NCBI GenBank assembly: GCA_021733925.1 | Contig: JAIPJY010000026.1 | Coordinates: 24,724 to 88,723, forward strand | Origin: Prosthecobacter sp. | GTDB lineage: Bacteria > Verrucomicrobiota > Verrucomicrobiia > Verrucomicrobiales > Verrucomicrobiaceae | DNA: 64,000 nt | Reading direction: 5' to 3' | Part shown: in pieces, positions 44,430 to 53,865 of the stretch | Layout: the number at the start of each line of letters is the position of its first letter | Position numbering within the stretch: the first letter of the stretch is position 1 | Position numbers and translations under genes: made by a program | Notes under the pieces: model-generated | Databases searched by the model: none | What the model was told of the DNA's origin: nothing | The model's input: only the letters and a program-made list of their open reading frames with translations

Positions 44430-46877
44430 ATGACACGCTTCTTCGTCTTGTTCATTCTCGCCAGTGCAGCTAGTGCCGCAACGCTGCCGCCGGTCACGCC
44501 TTTTTTGGAGAAGCATTGCACGGAGTGCCATGACGGCGATGTGAAGAAAGGCGGGCTGGATCTCACGGCGCTGGCGTTTAAGCCGGAGGATCGGAAGAAT
44601 TTTGACCTGTGGGTGAAGGTCTATGATCGTGTGAACAAAGGGGAGATGCCGCCGGCGAAAAAGCCCCGGCCAGAGGCGGCGGCATTGCAGAGCTTCCAGG
44701 CTGCGCTCAAGACGCCGCTGCGTGGGTATGAACTTGCGGAGCAGACGAAGAACGGACGCACGGTGCTGCGCAGGCTGAACCGCACGGAGTATGAAAACAC
44801 GGTGCATGACCTGCTGGGAATCTCGCTGCCGCTGAAGCACATCCTGCCGGAAGACACGCCGCTGCATGGGTTTGACACCGTGGCGGAGGGGCTGCGTTTT
44901 TCGCAGCTTCAAATCGAGAAGTATCTGGAGGCGGCGGATGCCGCGCTGGATGCCGCCATTGTGCTGAGCAAACGGCCGGTGGGTATCAACCAGCGCTACA
45001 GTTACAAAAAGGAGGAAGGGATTCGCAAAAACCTCGATACGCCGCCAGGCACCCTGTCCGACAAGACCAATCCGAAAAGCGGGCACCGCGTGATGTTTCG
45101 TGAGAACGAGAAGGAGGTGATCATGTTCACCACGGGAGATTACTTGGTGGGGCTGAAGCAGTGCCGTCTGCCGGGACCGGGGAACTACCGCATCAAGGTC
45201 TCCGGCAACGCTTTCCAGAGCGAGGGCGAGCCGCTGACGCTCATGATCTGCAGCAACAACTACAAGCAGAAGCGTCTGCTGAGCTACTGCGAGCTGCCGG
45301 CGGACAAGCCGCGCGAGTTTGAATTCACCACGCGCCTTGATGGCAGCGAGCACATCGTGATCAACTGCGACCGCGTGGGTCGCGACAAGAAAGGGCAGAA
45401 CATCTACAATGTTGGTGCGGCTGAATTCCTGGGAACCGGGCTCGCGATGCAGTGGATCGAAGTGGAGGGGCCGCTGTCTGCTGAGTGGCCGCCTGCAAGC
45501 CTGAAGAAGGCGCTGGGGGATGTGCCGCTGACTGAACTGGATGACAAGAAGCGCAAGTATCGTGATGGCAAGCAGCTTGGCTATGAACTCGCGCCCACGG
45601 ATGTGAAGCAGGCGATTACTAGCGGGCTCAACGGCTTTGCAGCACGTGCTTTTCGGCGGCCGTTGGAGAAGGATGAGGCGGGGCCTTATATTGCTCTCGC
45701 GGCACAATCGCTGGATGCGGGCAGCACCTTTGAAGATGCGTTGAGGGTGGGGTTGCGTGCTGTGCTGACTTCACCGGCATTTCTGCTGCTGGAGGAACAT
45801 CCGGGCAGGCTGAGTGATCTCGCACTGGCTACGCGGCTGGCGTATTTCCTCACGAGCTCGATGCCGGATGATGAATTGATGAAGGTGGCTGGTGAGGGAA
45901 AACTGACCCAGCCTGCGGTTCTCAAGGCCCAGACGGAGCGGCTGCTGAAGAGCCCGCGTGCGGAGGCTTTCGTGACCAACTTTGTGGGGCAGTGGCTGGA
46001 GCTGCGCAACATTGACGCGACGTCGCCGGACACAAAGCTCTACCCTGAATATGACATGCTCTTGAAGCTGGGCATGGTCTCGGAGACGGAGGCTTTTTTT
46101 AGCGAGCTGCTGAGCAAGAATCTGCCGGTGTCCAATCTCATCCACAGTGACTTTGCCATGGTGAACAGCCGCCTTGCCGAGCACTATGAACTGCCGGGCA
46201 TCGCGGGTGAGGAGTTTCGCCGGGTGTCATTGCCGAAGGACAGTCCGCGTGGCGGGGTACTCACGCAGGCGAGTGTGCTGAAGGTCACGGCGAATGGTAC
46301 GGTGACTTCGCCGGTGATTCGTGGAGCCTGGGTCATGAAGCACCTGCTGGGACAGCCGCCCGCGCCGCCGCCTGCGAGTGTGGGGGCCATCGAGCCTGAT
46401 ACGCGTGGAACGACGACGATTCGTGAGCAGTTGGCGAAGCATCGTGACAGTGAGACCTGCGCCACCTGCCACCGCCAGATTGATCCGCCGGGGTTTGCGC
46501 TGGAGTGCTTTGATGTGATTGGCGGGTTTCGTGAGAACTACCGCTCCAATGAGAAGGGGGCGAATGTGAAACGCAAACTTCGTGGGCAGAACATCTGGCA
46601 GTACAAGGAGGGGCTGCCGGTAGATGCCAGTGGTGAGCTGGAAGATGGTCGCAAGTTTCAGGGCATCACTGAATTCAAGAAGCTGCTGCTGGAGCAGCAG
46701 GATCAAGTGATGCGAGCGCTGGCTGGCAATCTGGTGACCTACGGCACAGGGGCAGGGATTCAGTTTGCGGATCGTGATGCCATCGAAGCCATCAGCAAGC
46801 AAGCCAAGGCCGATGGCTCGGGAGTGCGCTCACTGGTTCATGCGGTGGTGCAGTCTCCGCTGTTTTTGAGCAAGTAA
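44430..46877 (+). CDS. Planctomycete/verrucomicrobial-type cytochrome-like protein (DUF1587/1592/1588/1585)
   Basis: This secreted protein of 815 residues has a signal peptide (ending ASAA). A c-type heme motif C30TECH34 in the PSCyt1-like N-terminal part and a second CATCH (about residues 675-679) are present. Between them lie segments typical of the DUF1587-DUF1592-DUF1588 series (RRLNRTEYENTVHDLLGI, AFRRPLEKDE, GGVLTQASVLKVTANGT). In this phylum such genes are normally followed by a DUF1552 gene, as here after the toxin-antitoxin insert. Heme binding is predicted; substrate is unknown. Confidence 0.88.
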   Translation: MTRFFVLFILASAASAATLPPVTPFLEKHCTECHDGDVKKGGLDLTALAFKPEDRKNFDLWVKVYDRVNKGEMPPAKKPRPEAAALQSFQAALKTPLRGYELAEQTKNGRTVLRRLNRTEYENTVHDLLGISLPLKHILPEDTPLHGFDTVAEGLRFSQLQIEKYLEAADAALDAAIVLSKRPVGINQRYSYKKEEGIRKNLDTPPGTLSDKTNPKSGHRVMFRENEKEVIMFTTGDYLVGLKQCRLPGPGNYRIKVSGNAFQSEGEPLTLMICSNNYKQKRLLSYCELPADKPREFEFTTRLDGSEHIVINCDRVGRDKKGQNIYNVGAAEFLGTGLAMQWIEVEGPLSAEWPPASLKKALGDVPLTELDDKKRKYRDGKQLGYELAPTDVKQAITSGLNGFAARAFRRPLEKDEAGPYIALAAQSLDAGSTFEDALRVGLRAVLTSPAFLLLEEHPGRLSDLALATRLAYFLTSSMPDDELMKVAGEGKLTQPAVLKAQTERLLKSPRAEAFVTNFVGQWLELRNIDATSPDTKLYPEYDMLLKLGMVSETEAFFSELLSKNLPVSNLIHSDFAMVNSRLAEHYELPGIAGEEFRRVSLPKDSPRGGVLTQASVLKVTANGTVTSPVIRGAWVMKHLLGQPPAPPPASVGAIEPDTRGTTTIREQLAKHRDSETCATCHRQIDPPGFALECFDVIGGFRENYRSNEKGANVKRKLRGQNIWQYKEGLPVDASGELEDGRKFQGITEFKKLLLEQQDQVMRALAGNLVTYGTGAGIQFADRDAIEAISKQAKADGSGVRSLVHAVVQSPLFLSK

Positions 46878-46885
46878 ACGCCATG

Positions 46886-47307
46886 CTACTCCACCAACCA
46901 GTCTTCAAACCTCAGTCCCGGAACCTTGGCGAAGTCCACGGAGTTTTGGGTGAGGAGAAGCGCGTCGTGGGAAATGGCGATGCAGGCGATCTTGAGGTCC
47001 ATGGTGCCGATGCGGATGCCTTGCTTGCGAAAGGTGAGGAAGAGAGTCGCCGCATCCTCATCCAAAGGCAAAACCGTCCACGCTGCGTAAGCTTCAATGA
47101 GACCGTAAAATTCCCGATAGGCATCGATTTGCCGGAGCGGATCGGGTGTGGCATGGACTTCTTTCAACCAGCCTTCGACGCGTTCCTGCACATTTACCAC
47201 AGTGGTGGTTACCTCGTCACGAGCTGCGTTCAGGCGCTGGGTCAGCCGTTCGGAGAAGGTCCATCACGACTCAACGCAGACAGGTGGTTAGTATCCAGCA
47301 CCACCAC
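46886..47307 (-). pseudogene. VapC-like PIN-domain toxin broken by a one-base frameshift
   Basis: The gene is split into two frames. From GTG at 47307 the first frame reads VVVLDTNHLSALSRDGP, the typical PIN start with its catalytic Asp, and then hits a stop. A second frame, open from about 47257 to 46886, continues FSERLTQRLNAARDE, through VVNVQERVEGWLKEV to GTMDLKIACIAISHDALLLT, the PIN C-terminal catalytic motif. Loss of one base in the proline codon near 47258-47259 explains the break. The result could be a true pseudogene or a sequencing error. It overlaps the antitoxin stop. Confidence 0.8.
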
Positions 47308-47512
47308 GGGCCTCAATCTCCTTTTCGTAGGTTTGGCTGCGGCGATACTCTTCGCCTGCCTTGGTGGCAGCTTCGTGCAGTTTGGAGTTGTTCGCCCACC
47401 CAACAGTTGCCCGCCAGTCTTTCTTTACGGGCGATGAAGACCAAGGCTGCGCCTGCATTTCTGCAAGTTTGCGCTCAAGGGCTTCGACTCGTTCTTCCAA
47501 TGTTGCTGTCAT
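47288..47512 (-). CDS. Putative antitoxin of the PIN toxin
   Basis: This protein of 74 residues has an N-terminal coiled-coil (LEERVEALERKLAEMQ), a Trp-containing middle (KDWRATVGWANN) and a charged C-terminus (EYRRSQTYEKEIEARGG). It lies upstream of and overlaps the toxin, as in type II vapBC loci. It is not a recognised DNA-binding class, so the name antitoxin rests on context. Confidence 0.65.
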   Translation of the reverse strand: MTATLEERVEALERKLAEMQAQPWSSSPVKKDWRATVGWANNSKLHEAATKAGEEYRRSQTYEKEIEARGGAGY

Positions 47513-47568
47513 AGCTCTGACTCATTATCCCACCAGTTCCGGCTTTTTCAACTACCATCCATCCCACC

Positions 47569-48849
47569 ATGATCACACGCCCTGCCATTTCCCGCCGCGC
47601 TTTTCTGCACGGCTCCGGTGTCTCGCTGGCCCTGCCGTTTCTGGAGGCGATGATGCCGCGCCTTTCCAGTGCGGCGGCTGCGACGCCGCCGAAGCGCATG
47701 GTGTTTGCCTGTGCTTCGCTGGGCATCTATGGGCCTTCGTTTTTTCCGAAAGAGACGGGGCGTGGCTATGCGCTGACGCCTTATCTTGAGGCGCTGAAAG
47801 ATCATCGGGAGGACTTCACGGTGCTCTCGGGCGTGAGTCATCCGGATCAGGCCGGGGCGGACGGGCATACGTCTGAGATGACGTGGTTGACCTCGGCGCG
47901 CGGGCCTGGGCTGGGTGGTTTTCGCAACACGGTGTCGATTGATCAGTTCGTGGCGGAGAAGATTGGCTATGAGACACGCTATCCTTCGCTGGTGCTGAGT
48001 TCGGCGGGGCAGAGCAGCCAGAGCTACACGCGGAGCGGTGTGATGGTGCAGGCGCAGTCGAAGCCCTCGCAGGTTTTTGCCAAGCTCTTTCTGGACGGAA
48101 CTCCGGGTGAGATCCAGAACCAGATGCGCAAGCTCAAGGAAGGGCGCAGCATCATGGACACGGTGCAGGCGGAGGCGAAGAGGTTTGAGAAACGTGTGGG
48201 GGCGGCGGACAAGGAGAAGCTGGATGAATACTACACTTCGTTGCGTGAGATGGAGGAGCGCATGCTCAAGTCTGAGGCGTGGGTGCAGAAGCCCAAGCCG
48301 AAGGTGGATGCGAAGCAGCCGACGGATGTGGAAAATGAAGCGGATCTCATCGCGCGCATGAGGCTGCTGTTTGATCTGATCCCACTGGCGCTGCAAACGG
48401 ACAGCACGCGGGCGATCACGGTGCTGGTGCAGGGCAGGGGAGATGTGCCGCTGATCAATGGGGTGACGATGGCGCATCACAATCTGTCGCATCATGGACA
48501 GGACCCGCTGAAGATCGAGCAGTTGCAGCGCATCGAGCGCGCTGAGTTTGAGGCATTGAACGGGCTGCTGACTTCACTGAAGGCGAAGAACGAGAGCAAC
48601 GGGAGCCTGCTGGACAACACGATGGTGCTCTTTGGCAGCAACCTTGGCAATGCCAACAGCCATGACTGGCACAACCTGCCGCTGGTGTTTGCGGGGGGTG
48701 GTTTCAAGCATGGTCAGCACCTGGCGTTTGATGCGAAGAACAATCAGCCGATGTGCAATCTCTTCGTGCAGATGCTGCAGCGCATGGGGATTGAGGCGGA
48801 TGAGTTTGGGTCGAGCACGGGGACGGGATTGCCGGGGCTGGTGGTGTAG
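47569..48849 (+). CDS. DUF1552 domain protein with Tat signal
   Basis: This exported protein of 426 residues begins with a twin-arginine signal (SRRAFLHGSGVSLALPFL). Segments typical of DUF1552 follow: FACASLGIYGPSFFP, LSGVSHPDQAGADGHTSE, YPSLVLSSAGQSSQSYTRSG and MVLFGSNLGNANSHDWHNLP (sulfatase-like). Its natural partner is the DUF1592 protein encoded 690 bases upstream. The pair is common in Planctomycetes and Verrucomicrobia; the function is unknown. Confidence 0.9.
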   Translation: MITRPAISRRAFLHGSGVSLALPFLEAMMPRLSSAAAATPPKRMVFACASLGIYGPSFFPKETGRGYALTPYLEALKDHREDFTVLSGVSHPDQAGADGHTSEMTWLTSARGPGLGGFRNTVSIDQFVAEKIGYETRYPSLVLSSAGQSSQSYTRSGVMVQAQSKPSQVFAKLFLDGTPGEIQNQMRKLKEGRSIMDTVQAEAKRFEKRVGAADKEKLDEYYTSLREMEERMLKSEAWVQKPKPKVDAKQPTDVENEADLIARMRLLFDLIPLALQTDSTRAITVLVQGRGDVPLINGVTMAHHNLSHHGQDPLKIEQLQRIERAEFEALNGLLTSLKAKNESNGSLLDNTMVLFGSNLGNANSHDWHNLPLVFAGGGFKHGQHLAFDAKNNQPMCNLFVQMLQRMGIEADEFGSSTGTGLPGLVV

Positions 48850-49039
48850 GGGCTGCCCCCGGGGCTAGCTATATGCAGCAGACTTTCCTAGGATGGTGTG
48901 AGGCGGAGCGCCGTGACGAATGGAATTGGCTTCCATGTGAGAAAAGGCAGAGTTTCTAGTGTCATGAACCCAAGAAAGGCGACCTTAATCGCGTGGAATT
49001 CATGATGGGCCCGGAAGCGAACCTGATCAAAAATTCAAG

Positions 49040-50536
49040 ATGTCCAAGCTGAATATGAAAAGAGTAATTTTTTTGTTTTGTCTCGCATGCCTGTCGGTCG
49101 CAAAGTTGTGGGCGACCGATTACTCGGCGCTTGGGATGGGGGAGCTTGTCGAGTGCACCGAAAAGATATTTGTCGTCAAATTGGTGACTGAAGGAGATCA
49201 ACTCCAGTTGAAGTTTTTTGAAGCGCTCAAAGGGGACGGCGTGAAGAATTTTAGTTTAACCTCGAAGCTGCATGTCTTCCAAAAAGACGGTCCGGAACGG
49301 CACACAGCTTTTTTTGACGGTGATGCGAGAGTCAACCTCGATGAAGTCCCAACCTCAGATCAGAGGATCATTTTTCTAACTTCCGAGCGTGGGGGGAGTC
49401 TGCGGACGTTCCACCCTGCTTGCATTCAGCCGATTGAGAAGAAGGATCTGGTTCTGAAGGTGATGGCTATGAGCCGTGACCCGGGTGTGTTTGTGAAATC
49501 TCCAGGTTCTGATGACGATGTGGATCTGATCTATGTGCTGGGGCAGCGATTTCAGGCCATTCACGTCAGTGCTCCATTGCTTCCCGCGCTGGAGTCCTAT
49601 TTTTCGCGCGTTACGCGTTACGACAGCATGGATGTGAGGGGGCTTTCGTGGCAGCACACGCGGTTCACCATGCAGTTCGCCTGGCGGCCAGCGCAAAAAC
49701 CAATGCTTCAAATGGAGCCGATTGAAGCCAATGGTAGATTGCCAGATTTCATCCGGAGAATTGACGCGCAGGTGGGCTGGGATCAATGGGTGCCGCCAAA
49801 CAAAGAAATGCTGCCGCCAAAGTTCGAAGTGACCGTGGACACGCGTGGGCCTGCCAGAGTAGGAAATCTTACTTTTGAGGAAGCGGCAGATTTTCTCAGA
49901 AGACAGTTGCGGTCGAACAAACTGGAGGTCGTAGCCATGGCCTACCGTTCGTTGTCCGGACTTTGGGATTTAGATGCGGTGCCCATCGCAATCCAGATGC
50001 TGCGTCATCAAGAACGCAAGTTTAGAGCAGAAGCGGCAAAGTTTCTTGCGGGTGCCCAAGATGCACGCGCCGTGGATGAGCTCTGCATGGCGTTGGATGA
50101 ACTGCCCCCGTGCATTCGATATGCCGCGGAAGGCTACAATGCAGACGATGAGCGGGTCAGCAGCGAGGTAGGAAGGGCTGTTCTCAACCTTGAGGATGTG
50201 CGGACCGTGCCAGCTCTCAAGCGGGCTGCCTTGAAAGGCTACGCCGGGGATTGGATAGCCATGGCTTTGAGCCAGATGGGGGATGAAAAGGCATTCGAGC
50301 CATTGCTGTCCCATCTTCGAAATCCGAAAGTGGATCATTATCCGTCGGAGTTGGTGACGATGATCCAACGGTCCAATCTTCCCGTTGAAGCTTGGATGAA
50401 CAAGGGTTTGTCTTCAGATGACCGTCAAGGAAAGCAAGATCGAGCCGCCAAATGGATCGCGTGGTGGGAGGCCAATAAGGCTTCATTTCGTATCGTCCGA
50501 ACATGGCGAGAGGCTCAGAAGGTTCCGGCCCCCTAA
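49040..50536 (+). CDS. Secreted HEAT-repeat-like protein
   Basis: This protein of 498 residues has a signal peptide (KRVIFLFCLACLSVAKLWA). The N-terminal about 280 residues are of unknown fold. From about 285 there are helical repeats resembling HEAT/PBS-lyase repeats (EVVAMAYRSLSGLWDLDAVP, AEAAKFLAGAQDARAVDELC, TVPALKRAALKGYAGDWIAM, EKAFEPLLSHLRNPKV). The C-terminus is Trp-rich (AAKWIAWWEANKASF). I recognise no specific family. It stands alone between unrelated genes. Confidence 0.75.
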   Translation: MSKLNMKRVIFLFCLACLSVAKLWATDYSALGMGELVECTEKIFVVKLVTEGDQLQLKFFEALKGDGVKNFSLTSKLHVFQKDGPERHTAFFDGDARVNLDEVPTSDQRIIFLTSERGGSLRTFHPACIQPIEKKDLVLKVMAMSRDPGVFVKSPGSDDDVDLIYVLGQRFQAIHVSAPLLPALESYFSRVTRYDSMDVRGLSWQHTRFTMQFAWRPAQKPMLQMEPIEANGRLPDFIRRIDAQVGWDQWVPPNKEMLPPKFEVTVDTRGPARVGNLTFEEAADFLRRQLRSNKLEVVAMAYRSLSGLWDLDAVPIAIQMLRHQERKFRAEAAKFLAGAQDARAVDELCMALDELPPCIRYAAEGYNADDERVSSEVGRAVLNLEDVRTVPALKRAALKGYAGDWIAMALSQMGDEKAFEPLLSHLRNPKVDHYPSELVTMIQRSNLPVEAWMNKGLSSDDRQGKQDRAAKWIAWWEANKASFRIVRTWREAQKVPAP

Positions 50537-50560
50537 AGCAGAACAATGGAGCCTTGATTC

Positions 50561-51898
50561 CTACTCCTCTACGGCATCGAACACATCCGGCACCGGGGCA
50601 TGTTCGGCGACCCAAGCCAAGGCTTGTTCTTTGGTCTTGAGTGTGCCTTCGAGCTGGAGGGTTTGGAGAGTGGTGAGGAGTCTGCCGAGGGCTTTGCCGG
50701 CGTGCCAGCCTTGGGCGATGAGATCGGTTCCGGTGATGATGCGTGGGGGCAGCATGGGCTCGCTGGCAAGTTCTGCGCGCTTGGCGAGGAGGAAGTCGTA
50801 GTTGTCGAGCCAGCCGTTGGAGCCGAGGCAGTCAACGCGATGCAGGGCGAGTTCGTCATCGAAGGAGGGGCGTGCCATGAAGCGGCGCAGCTTGGCGGTG
50901 CGCATCTTTTTCACGTCCTTGAAGACCATGTGGTTTTCGACGGCGACGACGGTGGGCTCGATGACTTCATTGGAGAATTTCATGCGGCGCATGATCTCGC
51001 TGGTTTTTTCGGCACCGAGTTTGTCGTGGCCGTTGAAGCGAATGCGGCCGGTGTCGGCATCGCGTGTTTGCGTGGCTGGTTTGGAGATGTCGTGGAGGAG
51101 GACGCTCATCACCAGAGGCAGCGAGACCTCGGCGGGCAGCAGGCTGAGCATGAGGCGCGTGTGGATGAAGACATCGCCCTCGGGATGGAATTGAGGCGGC
51201 TGTTCGCAGCCTTGGAGAACGAGGATCTCGGGGAGGAACTGCTCCATGAGGCCGCTGTTGACGAGGAGATCGAAGCCGCGCACGCGATTTGGATGCAGCA
51301 TGGTTTTTACGAACTCCTCGCGGATGCGCTCGATGCTGACGCTCTTAATTTTGGGCGCGAGTCCGCAGATGGATTCCCAGGTGGCGTGCTCGATGTCGAA
51401 GCCGAGCACAGTGGCGAAGCGCACGGCGCGCAGCATGCGGAGGTGATCTTCTTCAAAGCGGTCCTTGGCCACGCCGATGGCGCGCAGCAGGCCCATGCGC
51501 AGGTCCATCTGGCCGTCCACGTAGTCGATGACCTGGTTTGTGAGCGGGTCGAAGAAGAGGCCGTTGATGGTGAAGTCGCGGCGCTGGGCATCGAGTTCCG
51601 GGGTGGAGTAGGTGACGCTGTCTGGGCGGCGGCCATCGCTGTAGCTGCCGTCGCTGCGAAAGGTGGCGACTTCGACGTGGACGTGGTTCAGGCGCACGAT
51701 GACGACGCCGAAGTGGGCGCCTACGGTTTGGGCGCCGGGGAAGAGTTTTACGACTTGCTCGGGTGTGGCGCTGGTGGCGACGTCGAAATCTTTGGCCTCG
51801 CGGCCGAGGAGCATGTCGCGCACGCAGCCGCCGGCCAGCAGGGCTTTGTGACCGGCCTGGGTGAGTTTTTCGATGATCTGGATGGCGGTGGAGCGCAT
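50561..51898 (-). CDS. cca: CCA-adding tRNA nucleotidyltransferase
   Basis: This enzyme of 445 residues matures tRNA 3' ends. Conserved sites are GGCVRDMLLGREAKDFDVAT (with the two catalytic Asp), RRDFTINGLFFDP, VDGQMDLRMGLLRAIG and RMLRAVRFATVLGFDI. A C-terminal HD-type domain has SVLLHDISKPATQT and FNGHDKLGAEKTSEI. I chose ATG at 51898; the frame is open to 52114 but that extension is low-complexity. It is divergent from the Lrp regulator gene. Its class (full CCA or A-adding only) is not decided by sequence. Confidence 0.92.
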   Translation of the reverse strand: MRSTAIQIIEKLTQAGHKALLAGGCVRDMLLGREAKDFDVATSATPEQVVKLFPGAQTVGAHFGVVIVRLNHVHVEVATFRSDGSYSDGRRPDSVTYSTPELDAQRRDFTINGLFFDPLTNQVIDYVDGQMDLRMGLLRAIGVAKDRFEEDHLRMLRAVRFATVLGFDIEHATWESICGLAPKIKSVSIERIREEFVKTMLHPNRVRGFDLLVNSGLMEQFLPEILVLQGCEQPPQFHPEGDVFIHTRLMLSLLPAEVSLPLVMSVLLHDISKPATQTRDADTGRIRFNGHDKLGAEKTSEIMRRMKFSNEVIEPTVVAVENHMVFKDVKKMRTAKLRRFMARPSFDDELALHRVDCLGSNGWLDNYDFLLAKRAELASEPMLPPRIITGTDLIAQGWHAGKALGRLLTTLQTLQLEGTLKTKEQALAWVAEHAPVPDVFDAVEE

Positions 51899-52005
51899 TG
51901 AGGGGAGAGTCAGCGTGGGGGAAGGAGAGTTCAACTTGAACGGAGTTTGGAGTTTGTGTGCTATAGCCCGCTCTTTGGGATTTGAGAGCGGTGGGTGTGG
52001 CGAGA

Positions 52006-52023
52006 GCGGCGCTGAAGCGCCGC
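52006..52023. repeat. Palindromic hairpin upstream of lrp-like gene
   Basis: GCGGCGCT-GA-AGCGCCGC forms an 8-bp stem, followed by about 70 bases of further palindrome-like sequence that is probably one REP-type element in the divergent gap between the cca and lrp-like genes. Confidence 0.5.
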
Positions 52024-52167
52024 ATTGATTCGCTGCGCTCACCCTTCGGGCAGCCTGCGGCTGTCTATCTCCGCTGCGCTCCGGTTCCGGGGACGCTGGC
52101 GCGAGTTTTGGCAATCCAGTTTCCGCTGTTCAAATCGGGGACTGGCGTTACACTCGCGGCCCCTTAT

Positions 52168-52647
52168 ATGGACCCGCTCATCGAACTGCTCCGCAATAAC
52201 TCCAACCGCAGCCCTAAAGAGATCGCTCTCGCACTGGGCCTCGCCGAATCCGAAGTCACCGCCCGCATTGCTGCGGCGGAGGCGGATGGCACGATCTTGG
52301 GTTATAGCGCCGTGGTGGACCGTCTGAAGGCGGGGGACCGCCGCGTGACGGCTTTGATCGAGGTGCGCATCTCGCCGGAGCGTGATGGCGGCTTTGACCG
52401 TCTGGCACGTCGGATTTCGAAATTTGACCAGGTGCGAGACTGCTTTTTGATGAGCGGTGGCTACGACCTGGCTGTGATCGTGGAGGGGCAGGACCTCCTC
52501 GATGTGGCGACTTTTGTGTCCGAAAAACTCAGCACCCTGGGTGGTGTGCTGTCCACGGCCACGCGCTTTGAGTTGAAAGCGTACAAGGAAAATGGGTTCC
52601 TCGCGAACGGTGGCGGCGATGAAGAGCGCCTGCCAGTGGCTCCATGA
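52168..52647 (+). CDS. Lrp/AsnC-family transcription regulator
   Basis: This regulator of 159 residues has a winged helix-turn-helix (residues about 5-50: SPKEIALALGLAESEVTARI, EADGTILGYSAVVD) and a C-terminal RAM/ligand domain (VTALIEVRISPERDGGFDRL, DCFLMSGGYDLAVIVEGQD). These proteins sense amino acids and form octamers. It ends 20 bases before the aminotransferase gene, so it probably regulates that gene. ATG at 52168 gives the family's usual length. Confidence 0.9.
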   Translation: MDPLIELLRNNSNRSPKEIALALGLAESEVTARIAAAEADGTILGYSAVVDRLKAGDRRVTALIEVRISPERDGGFDRLARRISKFDQVRDCFLMSGGYDLAVIVEGQDLLDVATFVSEKLSTLGGVLSTATRFELKAYKENGFLANGGGDEERLPVAP

Positions 52648-52666
52648 GCAGAGAGGAATCCCGACC

Positions 52667-53845
52667 ATGGAATACGACAACAAGATTTCTCATATCATTC
52701 GCGATCTGCCGCGTTCCGGCATTCGCGATTTCTTCGAGCTCGTCATCGGGCGCACCGATGTCATTTCGCTCGGCGTCGGTGAACCCGACAAACCGACACC
52801 GTGGCCGATCCGCGAGGCGGTGATCCGCTCACTGGAAAAAGGCCAGACGAGCTACACCTCGAATCTCGGTCTCGAATCGCTGCGCATCGGCATCAGCGAG
52901 TACGTCACCAAGCACTTCCGCACCACGTATGATCCGAAGACGGAGATTCTGGTGACGGTGGGTGTGTCTGAAGCGCTCGACATTGCCTTCCGTGCGGTGT
53001 TGAATCCGGGCGACGAAGTGATCTATCATGAACCGTGCTACGTGAGCTACTCACCGAGCATCAAGATGGCCTACGGTGTGCCGGTGGTGGTGCAGACACG
53101 GGAGGAGAATGAGTTTGCTCTGATGGCTGAGGATGTCGAAAAGGCGATCACGCCACGGACGAAGGTGATTGCGCTGAATTTCCCGACGAATCCGACGGGT
53201 GGCATCATGCCGCACGAGGAGCTGGCGAAGATCGCGGCGCTGGCGGTGAAGCATGACCTGCTCGTCTTCACGGATGAGATCTACAGCGAGCTGCTTTACG
53301 ACGGACGTCAGCACAAGAGCATCGTCGAGTTTCCCGGCATGCGTGAACGCACCATTTTGCTGCACGGCTTCAGCAAGGCCTTTGCCATGACCGGCTGGCG
53401 TCTCGGCTATGCCTGTGCTCCGGCTCCGCTGCGTGAGGCGATGATGAAGATTCATCAGTATTGCATGCTGTGTGCTCCGATCATGAGCCAGATGGCGGGC
53501 ATCGAAGCCCTCAAGATGGGAGAGACTGCCTACGAAGACATGCGTCAAAGCTACGAGCAGCGTCGCAATCTCATCGTCAGCCGTCTCAACGGCATGGGGC
53601 TGCACTGCTTCAATCCGGGGGGGGCCTTCTATGTCTTCCCTGAGATCCGCAGCACGGGCCTGAGCAGCAAGGATTTTGCGATCCAGCTGCTGGAGAAGAA
53701 GAGTGTGGCCGTTGTTCCTGGCAGTGCTTTCAGCAGTGCTGGCGAGGGCTTTGTGCGCTGCTGTTATGCGACTGCTCCCGAACTCATCGCGAAGGCGATG
53801 GATTTGATGGAGGAGTTTGTGAACGAGGTGCGGGCGAAGAAGTGA
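52667..53845 (+). CDS. PLP-dependent aminotransferase, class I/II
   Basis: This fold-type I aminotransferase of 392 residues contains the glycine-rich start DVISLGVGEPDKPTP, NFPTNPTGG, FTDEIYSELLYDG and the catalytic Lys in LHGFSKAFAMTGWRLGYA. Class I/II enzymes of this group use aspartate or aromatic/branched amino acids; the substrate is not decided here. Close linkage to the Lrp gene suggests amino-acid metabolism under Lrp control. Confidence 0.92.
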   Translation: MEYDNKISHIIRDLPRSGIRDFFELVIGRTDVISLGVGEPDKPTPWPIREAVIRSLEKGQTSYTSNLGLESLRIGISEYVTKHFRTTYDPKTEILVTVGVSEALDIAFRAVLNPGDEVIYHEPCYVSYSPSIKMAYGVPVVVQTREENEFALMAEDVEKAITPRTKVIALNFPTNPTGGIMPHEELAKIAALAVKHDLLVFTDEIYSELLYDGRQHKSIVEFPGMRERTILLHGFSKAFAMTGWRLGYACAPAPLREAMMKIHQYCMLCAPIMSQMAGIEALKMGETAYEDMRQSYEQRRNLIVSRLNGMGLHCFNPGGAFYVFPEIRSTGLSSKDFAIQLLEKKSVAVVPGSAFSSAGEGFVRCCYATAPELIAKAMDLMEEFVNEVRAKK

Positions 53846-53865
53846 ATGGTTAGAGTCACGAAGTG

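Noticed and set aside
44406-45707. A 433-residue minus-strand open frame
   Set aside because: It is antisense to the DUF1592-type gene and is rich in Arg, His and Leu with no recognisable domain.
50600-51901. A 433-residue plus-strand open frame
   Set aside because: It is antisense to the CCA-adding enzyme gene, which has all expected motifs.
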